In this document: positions 8,889 through 17,499 of the stretch, piece by piece
Layout of the letters: each line of letters starts with the position of its first letter
Position numbering within the stretch: the stretch's first letter is position 1
Assembly: GCF_044142105.1 (NCBI RefSeq)
Contig: NZ_JBGTYM010000001.1
Span: 62,001-126,000, forward strand
Direction: 5' to 3'
Source: Pseudogemmobacter sp044142105
GTDB taxonomy: Bacteria; Pseudomonadota; Alphaproteobacteria; Rhodobacterales; Rhodobacteraceae
DNA length: 64,000 bases
Notes under the pieces: model-generated
What the model saw: only the letters and a program-made list of their open reading frames with translations
Told to the model about the DNA's origin: nothing
Databases searched by the model: none
Made by a program: the position numbers and the translations under genes

Positions 8889-10484
8889 CTAACCGGTCTG
8901 CGCCGCCAGAAGCGCCTTGAGGCTGTCGAGCGTGTCGATTTCCGAGACCGGCTTGTCGCGGCGCCAACGCAGCATCCGGGGAAAGCGCAGGGCAATCCCG
9001 GATTTGTGGCGCGGGCTGGCCTGGATGCCCTCGAAGCCCAGCTCGAACACCAGCTCCGGCGGCACCCGGCGCACCGGGCCGAAGCGTTCCAGCGTATGGG
9101 CCTGGACCCAGCGGGTGATCTCGGCGAACTCGGCATCGGTCAGGCCGGAATAGGCCTTGGCGAAGGGCACCAGCGCATTGCCGTCGCGGACGGCAAAGGT
9201 GAAATCGGTGAAGAGCGCGGCGCGGCGGCCATGGCCGGCCTGGGCGTAAAGCATCACCGCGTCGACCGTGTAGGGGTCGAGCTTCCATTTCCACCAGTCG
9301 CCCCGCTTGCGGCCAGTGAAATAGGGGCTTGAGGCGCGTTTCAGCATCAGCCCTTCGGCCAGAAGGTCGCGGGCGGTTTCGCGCAAGGCCACCAGGCCCG
9401 GCCAGTCCGGCGCGGTCAGCAGGGGGGAGGCGGCAAGGGGCAGCCCGGGCGGCAGGGCATGGAGCAGCCGGTCCAGCCTGTCGCGCCTTGTGGCCAGGGG
9501 CAGCGGGCGGAGGTCTTCGCCGCCTTCCTCGAGCAGGTCATAGGCGAGCAGCCGGGCCGGGGCCGCGCGCAGCAGCGTCTTGGGCACGGTCTTGCGGGTG
9601 ATGCGCTTTTGCAGGGCCGCAAAGGGCAGGGGCCGGGTGGCTTCGGCATCCCAGGCCAGGATCTCGCCGTCGATCACGGTGCCCATGGGCAGGAAATCGG
9701 CCAGCGGAGCGAATTCGGGGAAGCGGTCGGTGATCAGTTCCTCGCCGCGCGACCACAGCGCGAAGGCGCGCGGGCGGGCGATGAGCTGGCCCCGGATGCC
9801 ATCCCATTTCCATTCGGCCAGCCAGTCGGAGGCCTCGCCCAGCGTCTGTGGTTCGGCCTCAAGCGGTGAGGCCAGCGCGAAAGGATAGGGCTGGGCGCCT
9901 TGCGCGTCGGGGGCCTCGGTCAAGGTGGCGAAGCTGGTGGTGGCCGGGTCCCAATCGCCCATCAGGCTTTGCGCCACGGCGGTTTCAGCCGCGCCCGTGG
10001 CCTGGGCCAGCGCCCGGGTCATCAACCCTCGGCTGACCCCCATGCGGAAGCCGCCGGTCAAAAGCTTGGTGAAGAGGAAGCGTTCTGCCTGCGGCAGGCT
10101 GCGCCAGGCGGCCAGGATGGCGGCGCGGCGGGCCTCGACCGGCTGGCCCGGCAGGCGGGAGAACGCGGAAAGGGTTTCGGTCAGGCTGGGGGTCTGGGCG
10201 AGGCTGGCGGGGGGCAGGATCAGGGCGATGGTCTCGGCCAGATCGCCGACCAGCGTGTAGCTTTCCTCGAACAGCCAGTCGGGCAGCGCGGCCTCTTCGG
10301 CGGCCCATTGGCGCAGCTCGGTCGAGGTGGCGGCGCGTTTGGGGCGGCGGCCCGAAAGAAGCGCCACGGTCCAGACTCGGTCGGCTTCGGGTGCGGTGCG
10401 GAAATACTCGGCCAGAGCCGCCGTCTTGGCGGCGGTCGAGGTGGTGGCATCCAGCGCGGCGAAGAGGGCGGCGAAGCGGTTCAT
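8889..10484 (-). CDS. ATP-dependent DNA ligase (exonuclease-associated family)
   Basis: A 531-residue nick-sealing ligase. The N-terminal 200 residues are the DNA-binding helical domain (FRLGVSR-like GGFRMGVSRGLMTRAL). Adenylation motif I is EWKWDGIRGQ, with the adenylated lysine at residue 226. Motif III IDGEILAW, motif IV LMLKRASSPY and motif V KWKLDPYTVDAVM are visible, followed by an OB domain. It is coupled by a 4-base overlap to the MBL exonuclease upstream, which identifies it as the ligase of the ligase-exonuclease-helicase-phosphoesterase repair set; the Lhr-type helicase and phosphoesterase members are not adjacent here. It would act in DNA repair, with replication served by the NAD-dependent LigA elsewhere. 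Confidence 0.92.
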   Translation of the reverse strand: MNRFAALFAALDATTSTAAKTAALAEYFRTAPEADRVWTVALLSGRRPKRAATSTELRQWAAEEAALPDWLFEESYTLVGDLAETIALILPPASLAQTPSLTETLSAFSRLPGQPVEARRAAILAAWRSLPQAERFLFTKLLTGGFRMGVSRGLMTRALAQATGAAETAVAQSLMGDWDPATTSFATLTEAPDAQGAQPYPFALASPLEAEPQTLGEASDWLAEWKWDGIRGQLIARPRAFALWSRGEELITDRFPEFAPLADFLPMGTVIDGEILAWDAEATRPLPFAALQKRITRKTVPKTLLRAAPARLLAYDLLEEGGEDLRPLPLATRRDRLDRLLHALPPGLPLAASPLLTAPDWPGLVALRETARDLLAEGLMLKRASSPYFTGRKRGDWWKWKLDPYTVDAVMLYAQAGHGRRAALFTDFTFAVRDGNALVPFAKAYSGLTDAEFAEITRWVQAHTLERFGPVRRVPPELVFELGFEGIQASPRHKSGIALRFPRMLRWRRDKPVSEIDTLDSLKALLAAQTG

Positions 10485-11536
10485 GGCGCGGCCTCAGTCT
10501 GGCCGTCAGCCCGAGATGCGTCGGTTTCCAGCACAGGGGCGGCGGGGGCGTCTTCGGCCTCGGTGCCGAATTCGGTTTCCAGGGGGCTTGCCTGATAGCC
10601 CTGATCGGTCAGCCAGCGGGCGAAGGCATGGGTATAGCCATGGGTCGCCAGAACCCGGCTCGCCCCGGTGGCGCGGATCGCGGCATTCAGCCCGTCCCAA
10701 TCGGCATGGTCCGACAGCGCGAATCCCTGCCCCAATCCGCGCCGACGGCGGATGCCGCGCACTGCCATCCAGCCCGAAGCCATGGCCTCTTCGGCGGGCT
10801 CGAAACGGCGCGCCCAGGGCGTGGCCAGTGCCGAGGGCGGCGCGATGACCAGCGCGCCGGGATGGGTTTTCGCGGTGGTCTCGGGCGTGACGCGAGTGGT
10901 TTCGGGCAGGGCATAGCCTTGGCCACGCAGGATGCGGTTGATTTCCTCGACCGCGCCATGGGTCAGGATCGGACCAAGGGGCGGAAGCGCCGCCAAGAGG
11001 CGCTGGGCCTTGCCGAAGCTGTAGGCGGCCAGCAGCGAGACCTTGCCCGCGGCAGCATTGGCCGCCCACCAGGCAGCGATTTCGGCAATGGTCCTTGCCT
11101 GCGGCTGCCAGCGGAAGACTGGCAGGCCGAAGGTGCATTCGGTGATGAAGGCGTGGCAGGGAATGGGGGAGAAGGCTTCGGCCAGCCCATCGGCCTCGGT
11201 CTTGTAATCGCCCGAAACGACCCAGACCTCGCCTCTGTGCTCGACGCGGATCTGGGCGGAACCCGGCACATGGCCCGCCGGGTGGAACGAGACCGTGACG
11301 TCGTTGATCGCGAGGCTCTCGCCATAGGGCAGGGTCTCGGCCAGCAGGGGACCTAGGCGGTGGCGGATCACGGGCAGCGCCTGCGGCGTGGTGAGATAGG
11401 CGGCATGGCCGGCGCGGGCATGGTCGGAATGGCCATGGGTGATCAGCGCGCGGGCAACCGGGCGCCAGGGGTCGATGTGGAAATCGCCGGGCGGGCAGTA
11501 AAGCCCCTGCGGCGTGAGGGTCAGAAGATCGGCCAT
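10481..11536 (-). CDS. Ligase-associated DNA exonuclease (MBL/beta-CASP type)
   Basis: A 351-residue metallo-beta-lactamase-fold nuclease. The start is the ATG at 11536: the family begins just before the LTLTPQGLYCPPG strand, and an upstream in-frame start at 11752 would add 72 low-complexity Pro/Arg residues. Metal motif HGHSDH is at residues 34-39. Later landmarks are AGHVPGSAQI, SGDYKTEADG, ECTFGLP and the beta-CASP part with LSDHADWDGL. It is predicted to process DNA ends for the downstream ligase, with which it overlaps by 4 bases. Confidence 0.88.
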   Translation of the reverse strand: MADLLTLTPQGLYCPPGDFHIDPWRPVARALITHGHSDHARAGHAAYLTTPQALPVIRHRLGPLLAETLPYGESLAINDVTVSFHPAGHVPGSAQIRVEHRGEVWVVSGDYKTEADGLAEAFSPIPCHAFITECTFGLPVFRWQPQARTIAEIAAWWAANAAAGKVSLLAAYSFGKAQRLLAALPPLGPILTHGAVEEINRILRGQGYALPETTRVTPETTAKTHPGALVIAPPSALATPWARRFEPAEEAMASGWMAVRGIRRRRGLGQGFALSDHADWDGLNAAIRATGASRVLATHGYTHAFARWLTDQGYQASPLETEFGTEAEDAPAAPVLETDASRADGQTEAAP

Positions 11537-11854
11537 GCTGCGGAAAACCTGTGGATTTGCAGGCGCTGCGGCAAGGGGCGGCGTGGCCGGCGGCGGGCTT
11601 GCGCCGAAAGCACTCGGACGGCGACGCTGCGGGCGGCGCGCGGAGGATGAGGCAGGGCAAGCCGGGCGAGGGCGATTTCGCGTTTTTTGACAGACACTTC
11701 GCGGCAAATGTTGCCACGGGGCCGACGTGTGGCCGCATGTGGAACTGCCCAAAGATTGAGCAAGCGCCCATCCGTGATGCGGGGCTTCGCAGAAGGGGCT
11801 TTACGACGGCGGTGCGGTTGGATTGACTGGATCCAAGGTATCAGGGGGTGACGG
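11537..11854. other. Divergent intergenic region, 318 bases
   Basis: Lies between the exonuclease and the permuted ATP-grasp gene. I can point to a short palindrome GGCAA-ATG-TTGCC at 11703-11715, just downstream of a TTGACA hexamer at 11687-11692, which could be an operator and -35 element, but no convincing -10 follows. Reading frames across the region are Arg/Pro-rich and look non-coding. Confidence 0.4.
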
Positions 11855-13270
11855 GTGACCGCCTATTTCGACGAGATGAACGGCAAGGGCACGGGGGTGC
11901 GCGCGCCCTATGCCCGCCTGCAGGACTGGGTTGGCGCGATGCCGGTGGACCTGCGGACATTGAAACAGGCCGAGGCCGAGACCCTGTTCCGCCGCATCGG
12001 CATTACCTTCGCCGTCTATGGCGAGGGCGGCGATCCCGACAGGCTGATCCCTTTCGACATGTTCCCGCGGGTCTTTTCGGCGAATGAATGGGCCAGGCTG
12101 GAAAAGGGCATCAAGCAGCGGGCGCGGGCGCTGAACGCCTTTCTGGTCGATGTCTACGGGCGGGGCGAGATCGTGCGGGCGGGGCGGATTCCGGCCCGGC
12201 TGGTCTATCAGAACGCGGCCTATGAAAAGGCCTGTGTCGGTTTCGTGCCGCCCAAGGGGGTCTATAGCCATATCGTCGGCATCGACATCGTGCGCACCGG
12301 CCCGGACGAATTCTTCGTGCTGGAAGACAATTGCCGCACGCCCAGTGGCGTCAGCTACATGCTGGAAAACCGCGAGATCATGATGCGGATGTTCCCCGAA
12401 CTGTTCCGGGAAAACCGCATCGAGCCGGTGGACAGCTATCCCGAGAAACTGCGCCGCACCCTGGCAAGCGTTGCCCCCGCCAAATGCAAGGGCGAGCCGG
12501 TGGTGGTGATCCTGACACCGGGGCATTTCAATTCGGCCTATTACGAGCATTCCTTCCTGGCCGATCTGATGGGGGTTGAGCTGGTCGAGGGGCAGGATCT
12601 CTTTGTCGAGGGCGAATACGTCTATATGCGCACGACCGAGGGGCCGAAGCGGGTGGACGTGATCTACCGCCGCATCGATGACGCCTATATCGACCCGCTG
12701 TGCTTCCGCCCCGACAGCATGCTGGGGATTCCGGGGCTGATGGATGTCTACCGCTCGGGCGGGGTGTCGATCTGTTCGGCCCCTGGCGCGGGCGTCGCCG
12801 ATGACAAGGCGGTCTATACGTTCGTGCCCGAGATGGTGCGCTTCTATCTGGGCGAGGAGCCCCTGCTGAACAATGTGCCGACCTGGCAATGCGGCAAGGC
12901 GGATGACCTGAAATACGTACTCGACAATCTGGCCGAGCTGGTGGTCAAGGAAGTCCATGGCTCGGGCGGCTACGGCATGCTGGTCGGGCCGAAGGCCTCC
13001 AAGGCCCAGGTCGAGGCCTTCCGCGCCAAGATCGAGGCAGATCCCGGCAATTACATCGCCCAACCGACGCTCGCGCTGTCGACCGTGCCGTCCTTTGTCG
13101 CCGAAGGAGTGGCGCCGCGCCATGTCGACCTGCGGCCCTACTGCCTGGTGGGCGAGCGGGTGGAACTGGTGCCGGGCGGGCTGACACGGGTCGCGCTGAC
13201 CGAAGGGTCGCTGGTGGTGAACTCGTCGCAGGGCGGGGGCGTCAAGGACACCTGGGTTCTGGCGGAGTGA
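11855..13270 (+). CDS. Circularly permuted ATP-grasp type 2 protein
   Basis: A 471-residue protein of the DUF404/DUF407 circularly permuted ATP-grasp family, thought to form peptide or isopeptide bonds. The start is a GTG at 11855 with CAGGGGG upstream. Landmarks: YAVYGEGG-like FAVYGEGGDPDRLIPFD, EKACVGFVPPKGVYSH, FFVLEDNCRTPSGVSYMLEN (acidic metal-binding segment), KEVHGSGGYGMLVGP (nucleotide-binding glycine loop) and SQGGGVKDTWVL at the C terminus. It is the first gene of a three-gene set with alpha-E and transglutaminase-like proteins, the usual partners of this enzyme. Confidence 0.9.
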   Translation: MTAYFDEMNGKGTGVRAPYARLQDWVGAMPVDLRTLKQAEAETLFRRIGITFAVYGEGGDPDRLIPFDMFPRVFSANEWARLEKGIKQRARALNAFLVDVYGRGEIVRAGRIPARLVYQNAAYEKACVGFVPPKGVYSHIVGIDIVRTGPDEFFVLEDNCRTPSGVSYMLENREIMMRMFPELFRENRIEPVDSYPEKLRRTLASVAPAKCKGEPVVVILTPGHFNSAYYEHSFLADLMGVELVEGQDLFVEGEYVYMRTTEGPKRVDVIYRRIDDAYIDPLCFRPDSMLGIPGLMDVYRSGGVSICSAPGAGVADDKAVYTFVPEMVRFYLGEEPLLNNVPTWQCGKADDLKYVLDNLAELVVKEVHGSGGYGMLVGPKASKAQVEAFRAKIEADPGNYIAQPTLALSTVPSFVAEGVAPRHVDLRPYCLVGERVELVPGGLTRVALTEGSLVVNSSQGGGVKDTWVLAE

Positions 13271-13334
13271 AGGCGATGGCGCGATTTTTCGGCGAAAGAT
13301 CGGGCGCGGCGCGGCCAGGGACGGAAGGAGACGG

Positions 13335-14288
13335 GTGGTGCTGAGCCGGACGGCGGACAATCTTTACTGGATCGCGCGCTATATGGAGCGGGCGGATACT
13401 TCGGCGCGGCTGCTGGAGGTGGGCAGCCGGATTTCTCTGATGCCCTCGGCTCATGGCTATCGCAGCGAATGGGATTCCCTGCTCCAGGCCTCGGGCATGG
13501 CGGAGGGCTTCGCCAAGAAATACGGCGACCCGGTGCAGCGCAATCTGGAAAGCTGGCTGTTCTTCGACCGCGACAACCCGTCCTCCGTCGCCTCCTGTCT
13601 TACCGCCGCGCGGGAAAACGGCCGGATCGTGCGCACCGCGCTGACCGCACAGGTCTGGGATGCGCTGAATTCGGCTTTCCAGGAATTGCGCGTGCTGGAA
13701 CGGCGGGAAAGGTCGTCACTGGAACTGTCGGAACTGACCGATTGGGTGATGCAGAAGGCGGCCATGGTGCGCGGCGCGATCGACGCCACGCTTCTCAGGA
13801 ATGACGGCTACAACTTCCTGAACATCGGCTATTATCTGGAACGGGCCGACAATACCGCCCGCCTGATGGACGTGAAATACTATGTCCTTCTGCCGCGGGT
13901 CGAATTCGTGGGCTCGGGCCTGGACAATTACCAATGGACCACGCTTCTGCGTGCCATGGGGGCGCAGCGGGCCTTTCACTGGGCCTATGGCGGCGAAGTC
14001 ACGGCGGCGAAGATCGCCGAATTCCTGATCCTGAATCCGCAATGCCCGCGCTCGCTGATCACCTGTGTCGCGGGGATCGCCAACCATCTGGGGCGGCTGG
14101 CCAAGGCCTATGGCCGCGAAACCGGGGCGCAGGGGCGTGCGCGGGCCATGCTGGCCGATCTGGAAAGCGAGAGCGTCGAGCGGATATTCGACGAAGGATT
14201 GCACGAATATCTGTCGCGCTTCATTGGCGATGCGGCGGCGTTGGGCGGCGCGATCCATGATGTCTATCTGAGCGGGGAGACACGCTGA
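13335..14288 (+). CDS. Alpha-E domain protein (DUF403)
   Basis: A 317-residue all-helical protein, the standard partner of the permuted ATP-grasp enzyme. It begins LSRTADNLYWIARYMERADTSARLLE, the signature opening of the family, and repeats the motif later as NIGYYLERADNTARLMDVKYY. Start is GTG at 13335 or the adjacent GTG at 13338; GGAAGGAG is 5-8 bases upstream. The biochemical role is unknown. The 64 bases between it and the ATP-grasp stop show no terminator, and it overlaps the transglutaminase gene by one base (TGATG), so the three are co-expressed. Confidence 0.9.
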   Translation: MVLSRTADNLYWIARYMERADTSARLLEVGSRISLMPSAHGYRSEWDSLLQASGMAEGFAKKYGDPVQRNLESWLFFDRDNPSSVASCLTAARENGRIVRTALTAQVWDALNSAFQELRVLERRERSSLELSELTDWVMQKAAMVRGAIDATLLRNDGYNFLNIGYYLERADNTARLMDVKYYVLLPRVEFVGSGLDNYQWTTLLRAMGAQRAFHWAYGGEVTAAKIAEFLILNPQCPRSLITCVAGIANHLGRLAKAYGRETGAQGRARAMLADLESESVERIFDEGLHEYLSRFIGDAAALGGAIHDVYLSGETR

Positions 14289-15124
14289 TGCGGTTGAGCG
14301 TCGATCATGTGACCCGGTACCGCTATGAGGCGCCGGTGCGCGGCGTGCAGCAAAGCCATCGTCTGACCCCCGCCGATTTCGACGGGCAGAAGGTGATAAG
14401 CTGGGCGGTCGACGTGTCGGGTGGGATCAAGGGCGGCACTTTCCGCGACGGGGCAGGCGACCGGATGCAGGCCTGGTCGGTTCCGGGGCCGGTCGAGGAG
14501 GTGACGGTCACGGTCCGCGGCACGGTCGAGACCAACGATACGGCGGGGGTGCTGAAAGGTCTGCGTGAGACGGTTACGCCGGCCTGCTACCTGATCGAGA
14601 CCCAGGCGACCGAGATCGAGGGAACTTTGCAAGCGCTCGCCGATGCGATCGAGGCGGACGGTCCCCTTGCGCTGGCGCATAAGTTGTCGGCGGCGGTGTC
14701 CAGGGCCGTGGCCTACAAGCCCGGTGTGACCCATGCCGCGACGACCGCTGCCGAAGCACTGGCGCTGGGTGAGGGCGTCTGTCAGGACCATGCCCATGTG
14801 CTGATCGCTTGCGCACGCGCCCGGGGGCTACCGGCGCGCTATGTCTCGGGCTATCTGTTCACCGCCAAGGATGGCACGCCGCATGAGGCGGCGCATGCCT
14901 GGGCCGAGATCCATATCTCGGGCCTTGGTTGGGTGGGCTTCGATCCCGCGAATGAATGCTGCCCGGACGAACGCTATATCCGCCTTGGCAGCGGCTTTGA
15001 CGCGCAGGATGCGGCCCCCATTCGCGGCATCGCGCGCGGGCAGGTCGCGGTGGCGCCCGAGGCGCTGGATGTGGAGGTGCAGGTCGTGGCGGGTGCGCAA
15101 CAGGCGCAGGGCCAGTCGCAATAG
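14288..15124 (+). CDS. Transglutaminase-like cysteine peptidase family protein
   Basis: A 278-residue protein. The N-terminal beta domain (RLSVDHVTRYRYEAPVRGVQ) is the transglutaminase-like N-terminal module. The core holds the papain-like triad: Cys in LGEGVCQDHAHVLIACARA, His in HEAAHAWAEIHISG and Asp in GFDPANECCPDERYI. It probably cleaves or transfers peptide/isopeptide bonds made by the permuted ATP-grasp partner. No signal peptide is seen. In many genomes a proteasome-like peptidase (Anbu) follows this trio; here the next gene is an unrelated ATP-grasp protein after a 68-base gap. Confidence 0.9.
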   Translation: MRLSVDHVTRYRYEAPVRGVQQSHRLTPADFDGQKVISWAVDVSGGIKGGTFRDGAGDRMQAWSVPGPVEEVTVTVRGTVETNDTAGVLKGLRETVTPACYLIETQATEIEGTLQALADAIEADGPLALAHKLSAAVSRAVAYKPGVTHAATTAAEALALGEGVCQDHAHVLIACARARGLPARYVSGYLFTAKDGTPHEAAHAWAEIHISGLGWVGFDPANECCPDERYIRLGSGFDAQDAAPIRGIARGQVAVAPEALDVEVQVVAGAQQAQGQSQ

Positions 15125-15192
15125 GGGAACCCTGCCTTGCCATCTCGGCGGGCGGGCGTGAAGGTCTGCCGCGCCCGGCAGGAGGAACAGCA

Positions 15193-16320
15193 GTGGCGGA
15201 TCTTCCCGAGCGGCTTCTGGTCACGGGCGCCCGTGCGCCGGTTGCTGTGCATCTGGTGCGTCTTCTGGGGGGCAGCGGTTTTCATGTCGAGACCGCCGAT
15301 TGCATCGCGCCCACGCTGGCCGGGGCAAGCCGCCACTCTGCGCGCTTCCACCAGATCCCCTCGCCGCGCCACGCGCCCGTGGCGGCGGCGGCGCGGCTTC
15401 GCGCGATCTGCCGCGACCGCGGGCTGGGGATGATCCTGCCGACGTGTGAAGAAGTCTTTCACCTGGCCGCGCTGTGGGACGCCGGGCAGCTTGATGTGCC
15501 GCTTCTCGCGCCGCCCCTGGCGTCGCTTCTGGCCGTTCATGACAAGGGGCGGTTTGCCGAGCTGCTGGCGCAGTTGGGCCTGCCGCATCCGGTGACATGG
15601 CGGCTGGAAGGGCCGGGTGATCTGGTCGGGCTTGATCCGCGCGGTCTGGTGCTGAAACCCTGCTTCTCGCGCTTTGGCGATGCGGTGCGGGTGACGCCGT
15701 CGCGGATCGACATCGCGCCCACGCCCGCACGGCCCTGGGTGGCGCAGGACTTCGTGGCGGGTGAAGAGATTTCTGTCCTTGCGCTGACGCGTGGCGGGCG
15801 GGTGCGTGCGCTTTGCGCCTATCGGGCGGGCTGGCGGACGGGGCGGCACGGGGCCGGGATCTGGTGCGAACCGGTTGAGGCCGGCGGAGTGCGGGCCTTG
15901 GCGGAAGCGGTGTCGGAGGCGTTGGGCTGGGAGGGGTTTCTGTCCTTTGACACGATCCGGCGGGCGGATGGGGTGCATGTCGCCATCGAATGCAATCCGC
16001 GCCCGGTGACAGGACTGCATTTCTTCCGCGATCCCACGGCGTTCCGCGCAGCGATGCGGGGGCGTGAGGGCTGTCTTGCCCCCGATGCGACCGGCCCGCA
16101 GGCGATGAAGCTGGCGCTTTGGGCCTATGGGCTGGGTCGCGGCAACCCGCTGCGGCTGTGGCGCGATGCGCGGCGGGCCACGGGCTTTCTCGACTGGTCC
16201 GGCGATCCGGGGCCGGGCCGGGCGCAGCTTGGGGTCTTTGTGGCCTTTGCCCGGCGCGCGCTGCGGCAGCGGGTGTCGCTCACGCGGGCCTCGGTCGAGG
16301 ATATCGCCTGGGACGGCTAG
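15193..16320 (+). CDS. ATP-grasp domain protein
   Basis: A 375-residue protein with GTG start at 15193, set by GGAGGAACA 4 bases upstream. The N-terminal LLVTGARAPVAVHLVRLLGG resembles the Rossmann-like preATP-grasp domain. The ATP-grasp core shows LVLKPCFSRFGDAVRV (ATP-binding lysine and glycine-rich loop region), WVAQDFVAGEEISVLAL (hinge) and the metal-binding HVAIECNPRPVTGLHFF. It is a carboxylate-amine or carboxylate-thiol ligase of unknown substrate. It converges on the KAS III-like operon, ending 88 bases from the GNAT stop. A role in that pathway is possible but only inferred from position. Confidence 0.8.
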   Translation: MADLPERLLVTGARAPVAVHLVRLLGGSGFHVETADCIAPTLAGASRHSARFHQIPSPRHAPVAAAARLRAICRDRGLGMILPTCEEVFHLAALWDAGQLDVPLLAPPLASLLAVHDKGRFAELLAQLGLPHPVTWRLEGPGDLVGLDPRGLVLKPCFSRFGDAVRVTPSRIDIAPTPARPWVAQDFVAGEEISVLALTRGGRVRALCAYRAGWRTGRHGAGIWCEPVEAGGVRALAEAVSEALGWEGFLSFDTIRRADGVHVAIECNPRPVTGLHFFRDPTAFRAAMRGREGCLAPDATGPQAMKLALWAYGLGRGNPLRLWRDARRATGFLDWSGDPGPGRAQLGVFVAFARRALRQRVSLTRASVEDIAWDG

Positions 16321-16345
16321 TGCCTTGTCCAGCAGTGCGTCCCGG

Positions 16346-16362
16346 AGGGGCCTTGTCCCCCT
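16346..16362. terminator. Short hairpin between convergent genes
   Basis: AGGGG (16346-16350) can pair with CCCCT (16358-16362) in the 87-base gap between the convergent ATP-grasp and GNAT stops. The stem is short, so this is a weak terminator candidate. Confidence 0.3.
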
Positions 16363-16407
16363 TGGGAGCTCGCCGCAGGATCTTTGCGGGCAGAGGATGG
16401 AGGCGGG

Positions 16408-17499
16408 TCAGAGGCGCATCCGCCGCATGAGCGGCACAGCGGTCGTTTTGAGCAAAGAACGCAACGTCGCCAGGGCGGCGCGTTGTTTGCCGGGCAGGTG
16501 GGCGGCGAAGACGGCGGTGTATTCGATGGCGGGCGTGGCGCCGCGCAGGCGCTTGAACCGCGCCGCCCCGGCCGAGGCATTCAAGAGCAGACCCTGGTCT
16601 CGGGCCGCGAGATGGGCGCGCATCACGGCGAGGCGGTAGAGGCCGTCGCGTTGTGGGCGGAACAGATCATAGCCGAGGATCGGCTGGGTCAGGGTGGCGC
16701 CGTTGCGGAACAGGCCCGAGATCGCGATCAGATTTCCCTCCGGCCCGCGCCAGCCGGCCAGATCGATCAACCCGGCTCGCGCTGCGCCTTGCAGGAAGGC
16801 GGCTGTGTAGGCCGGGTTCAGCGCGGGATATTTCCGGCGGTAAAGCTGGTCGTAAAGATCGGCGGCACGGATGAAATCTTCGGCAGCAAAGCCATCGGCC
16901 TGAACAAGGGGAAAAGGGCTGCGGGCGGTCAGCCGGGCATCGGCCATGAGGTCGCGCCAGCGCGCGGCCTCGGCCTGTTGCGGGTCGATCCGCCAGATCT
17001 GTCTGGCGGGCAGTAGCACCCAGCCCAAGGCCTTGAGCGCCGCGAGAGAGGTGGCATCGTCCACCTCGTTCAAGGATCGGATCACCAGGGCATGATGCGA
17101 GTGGCGGGGGGCGAGCGTGCTGGCCAGCGCCCTTGCTGTGGGGGAAGAAAGGGGCGGCACGGGACAGGTCGAGAAAAGCCAGTTGTTGACCTGCACCTGG
17201 CGGTCAAGGCCGGTGGCGCGCACCAGCGGCCCAGCTGCATGGATCAGACCCCGCATTGCGGTGCGCAGTGCGGGATGGGCGGCAAGATTGCGGGTCTCTT
17301 CCAGCGCATAGTCGAGATAGGCGGTGACGCCATCGACCAGATAGCATGTCGGCCCGCCCTCGGTGATCGTCAGGGGCCAGTGCCTGCCGCCGATCTCTTC
17401 CACCGCGAAAGAGGCCCGCATGTTCCGCGCAATCGCCTCGGTCCGGCCCTGCGCCAGACGGGCCAGGCCGGCAAGGCGGGGGGCCTCGTTCCAGCTCAT
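16408..17499 (-). CDS. GNAT-fold acyltransferase-like protein, last gene of KAS III operon
   Basis: A 363-residue protein. The C-terminal half has the look of the peptidoglycan/cellulose-type GNAT proteins: LYDQLYRRKYPALNPAYTAAFLQGAARAGLIDLAGW, AISGLFRNGATLTQPILGYD and DGLYRLAVMRAHLAARDQGLLLNASAGAARFKRLRG. The N-terminal half (ASFAVEEIGGRHWPLTITEGGPTCYLVD) is not recognised. It probably transfers an acyl group, possibly the product of the upstream genes, to an amine or hydroxyl. It overlaps the adenylating-enzyme gene by 4 bases. I am confident that it is a gene and moderately confident of the fold. Confidence 0.7.
   Translation of the reverse strand: MSWNEAPRLAGLARLAQGRTEAIARNMRASFAVEEIGGRHWPLTITEGGPTCYLVDGVTAYLDYALEETRNLAAHPALRTAMRGLIHAAGPLVRATGLDRQVQVNNWLFSTCPVPPLSSPTARALASTLAPRHSHHALVIRSLNEVDDATSLAALKALGWVLLPARQIWRIDPQQAEAARWRDLMADARLTARSPFPLVQADGFAAEDFIRAADLYDQLYRRKYPALNPAYTAAFLQGAARAGLIDLAGWRGPEGNLIAISGLFRNGATLTQPILGYDLFRPQRDGLYRLAVMRAHLAARDQGLLLNASAGAARFKRLRGATPAIEYTAVFAAHLPGKQRAALATLRSLLKTTAVPLMRRMRL

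Noticed and set aside
11550..11558. A DnaA-box-like TGTGGATTT near the exonuclease start
   Set aside because: Single copy with two mismatches to the consensus and no AT-rich unwinding region or origin-linked gene nearby.
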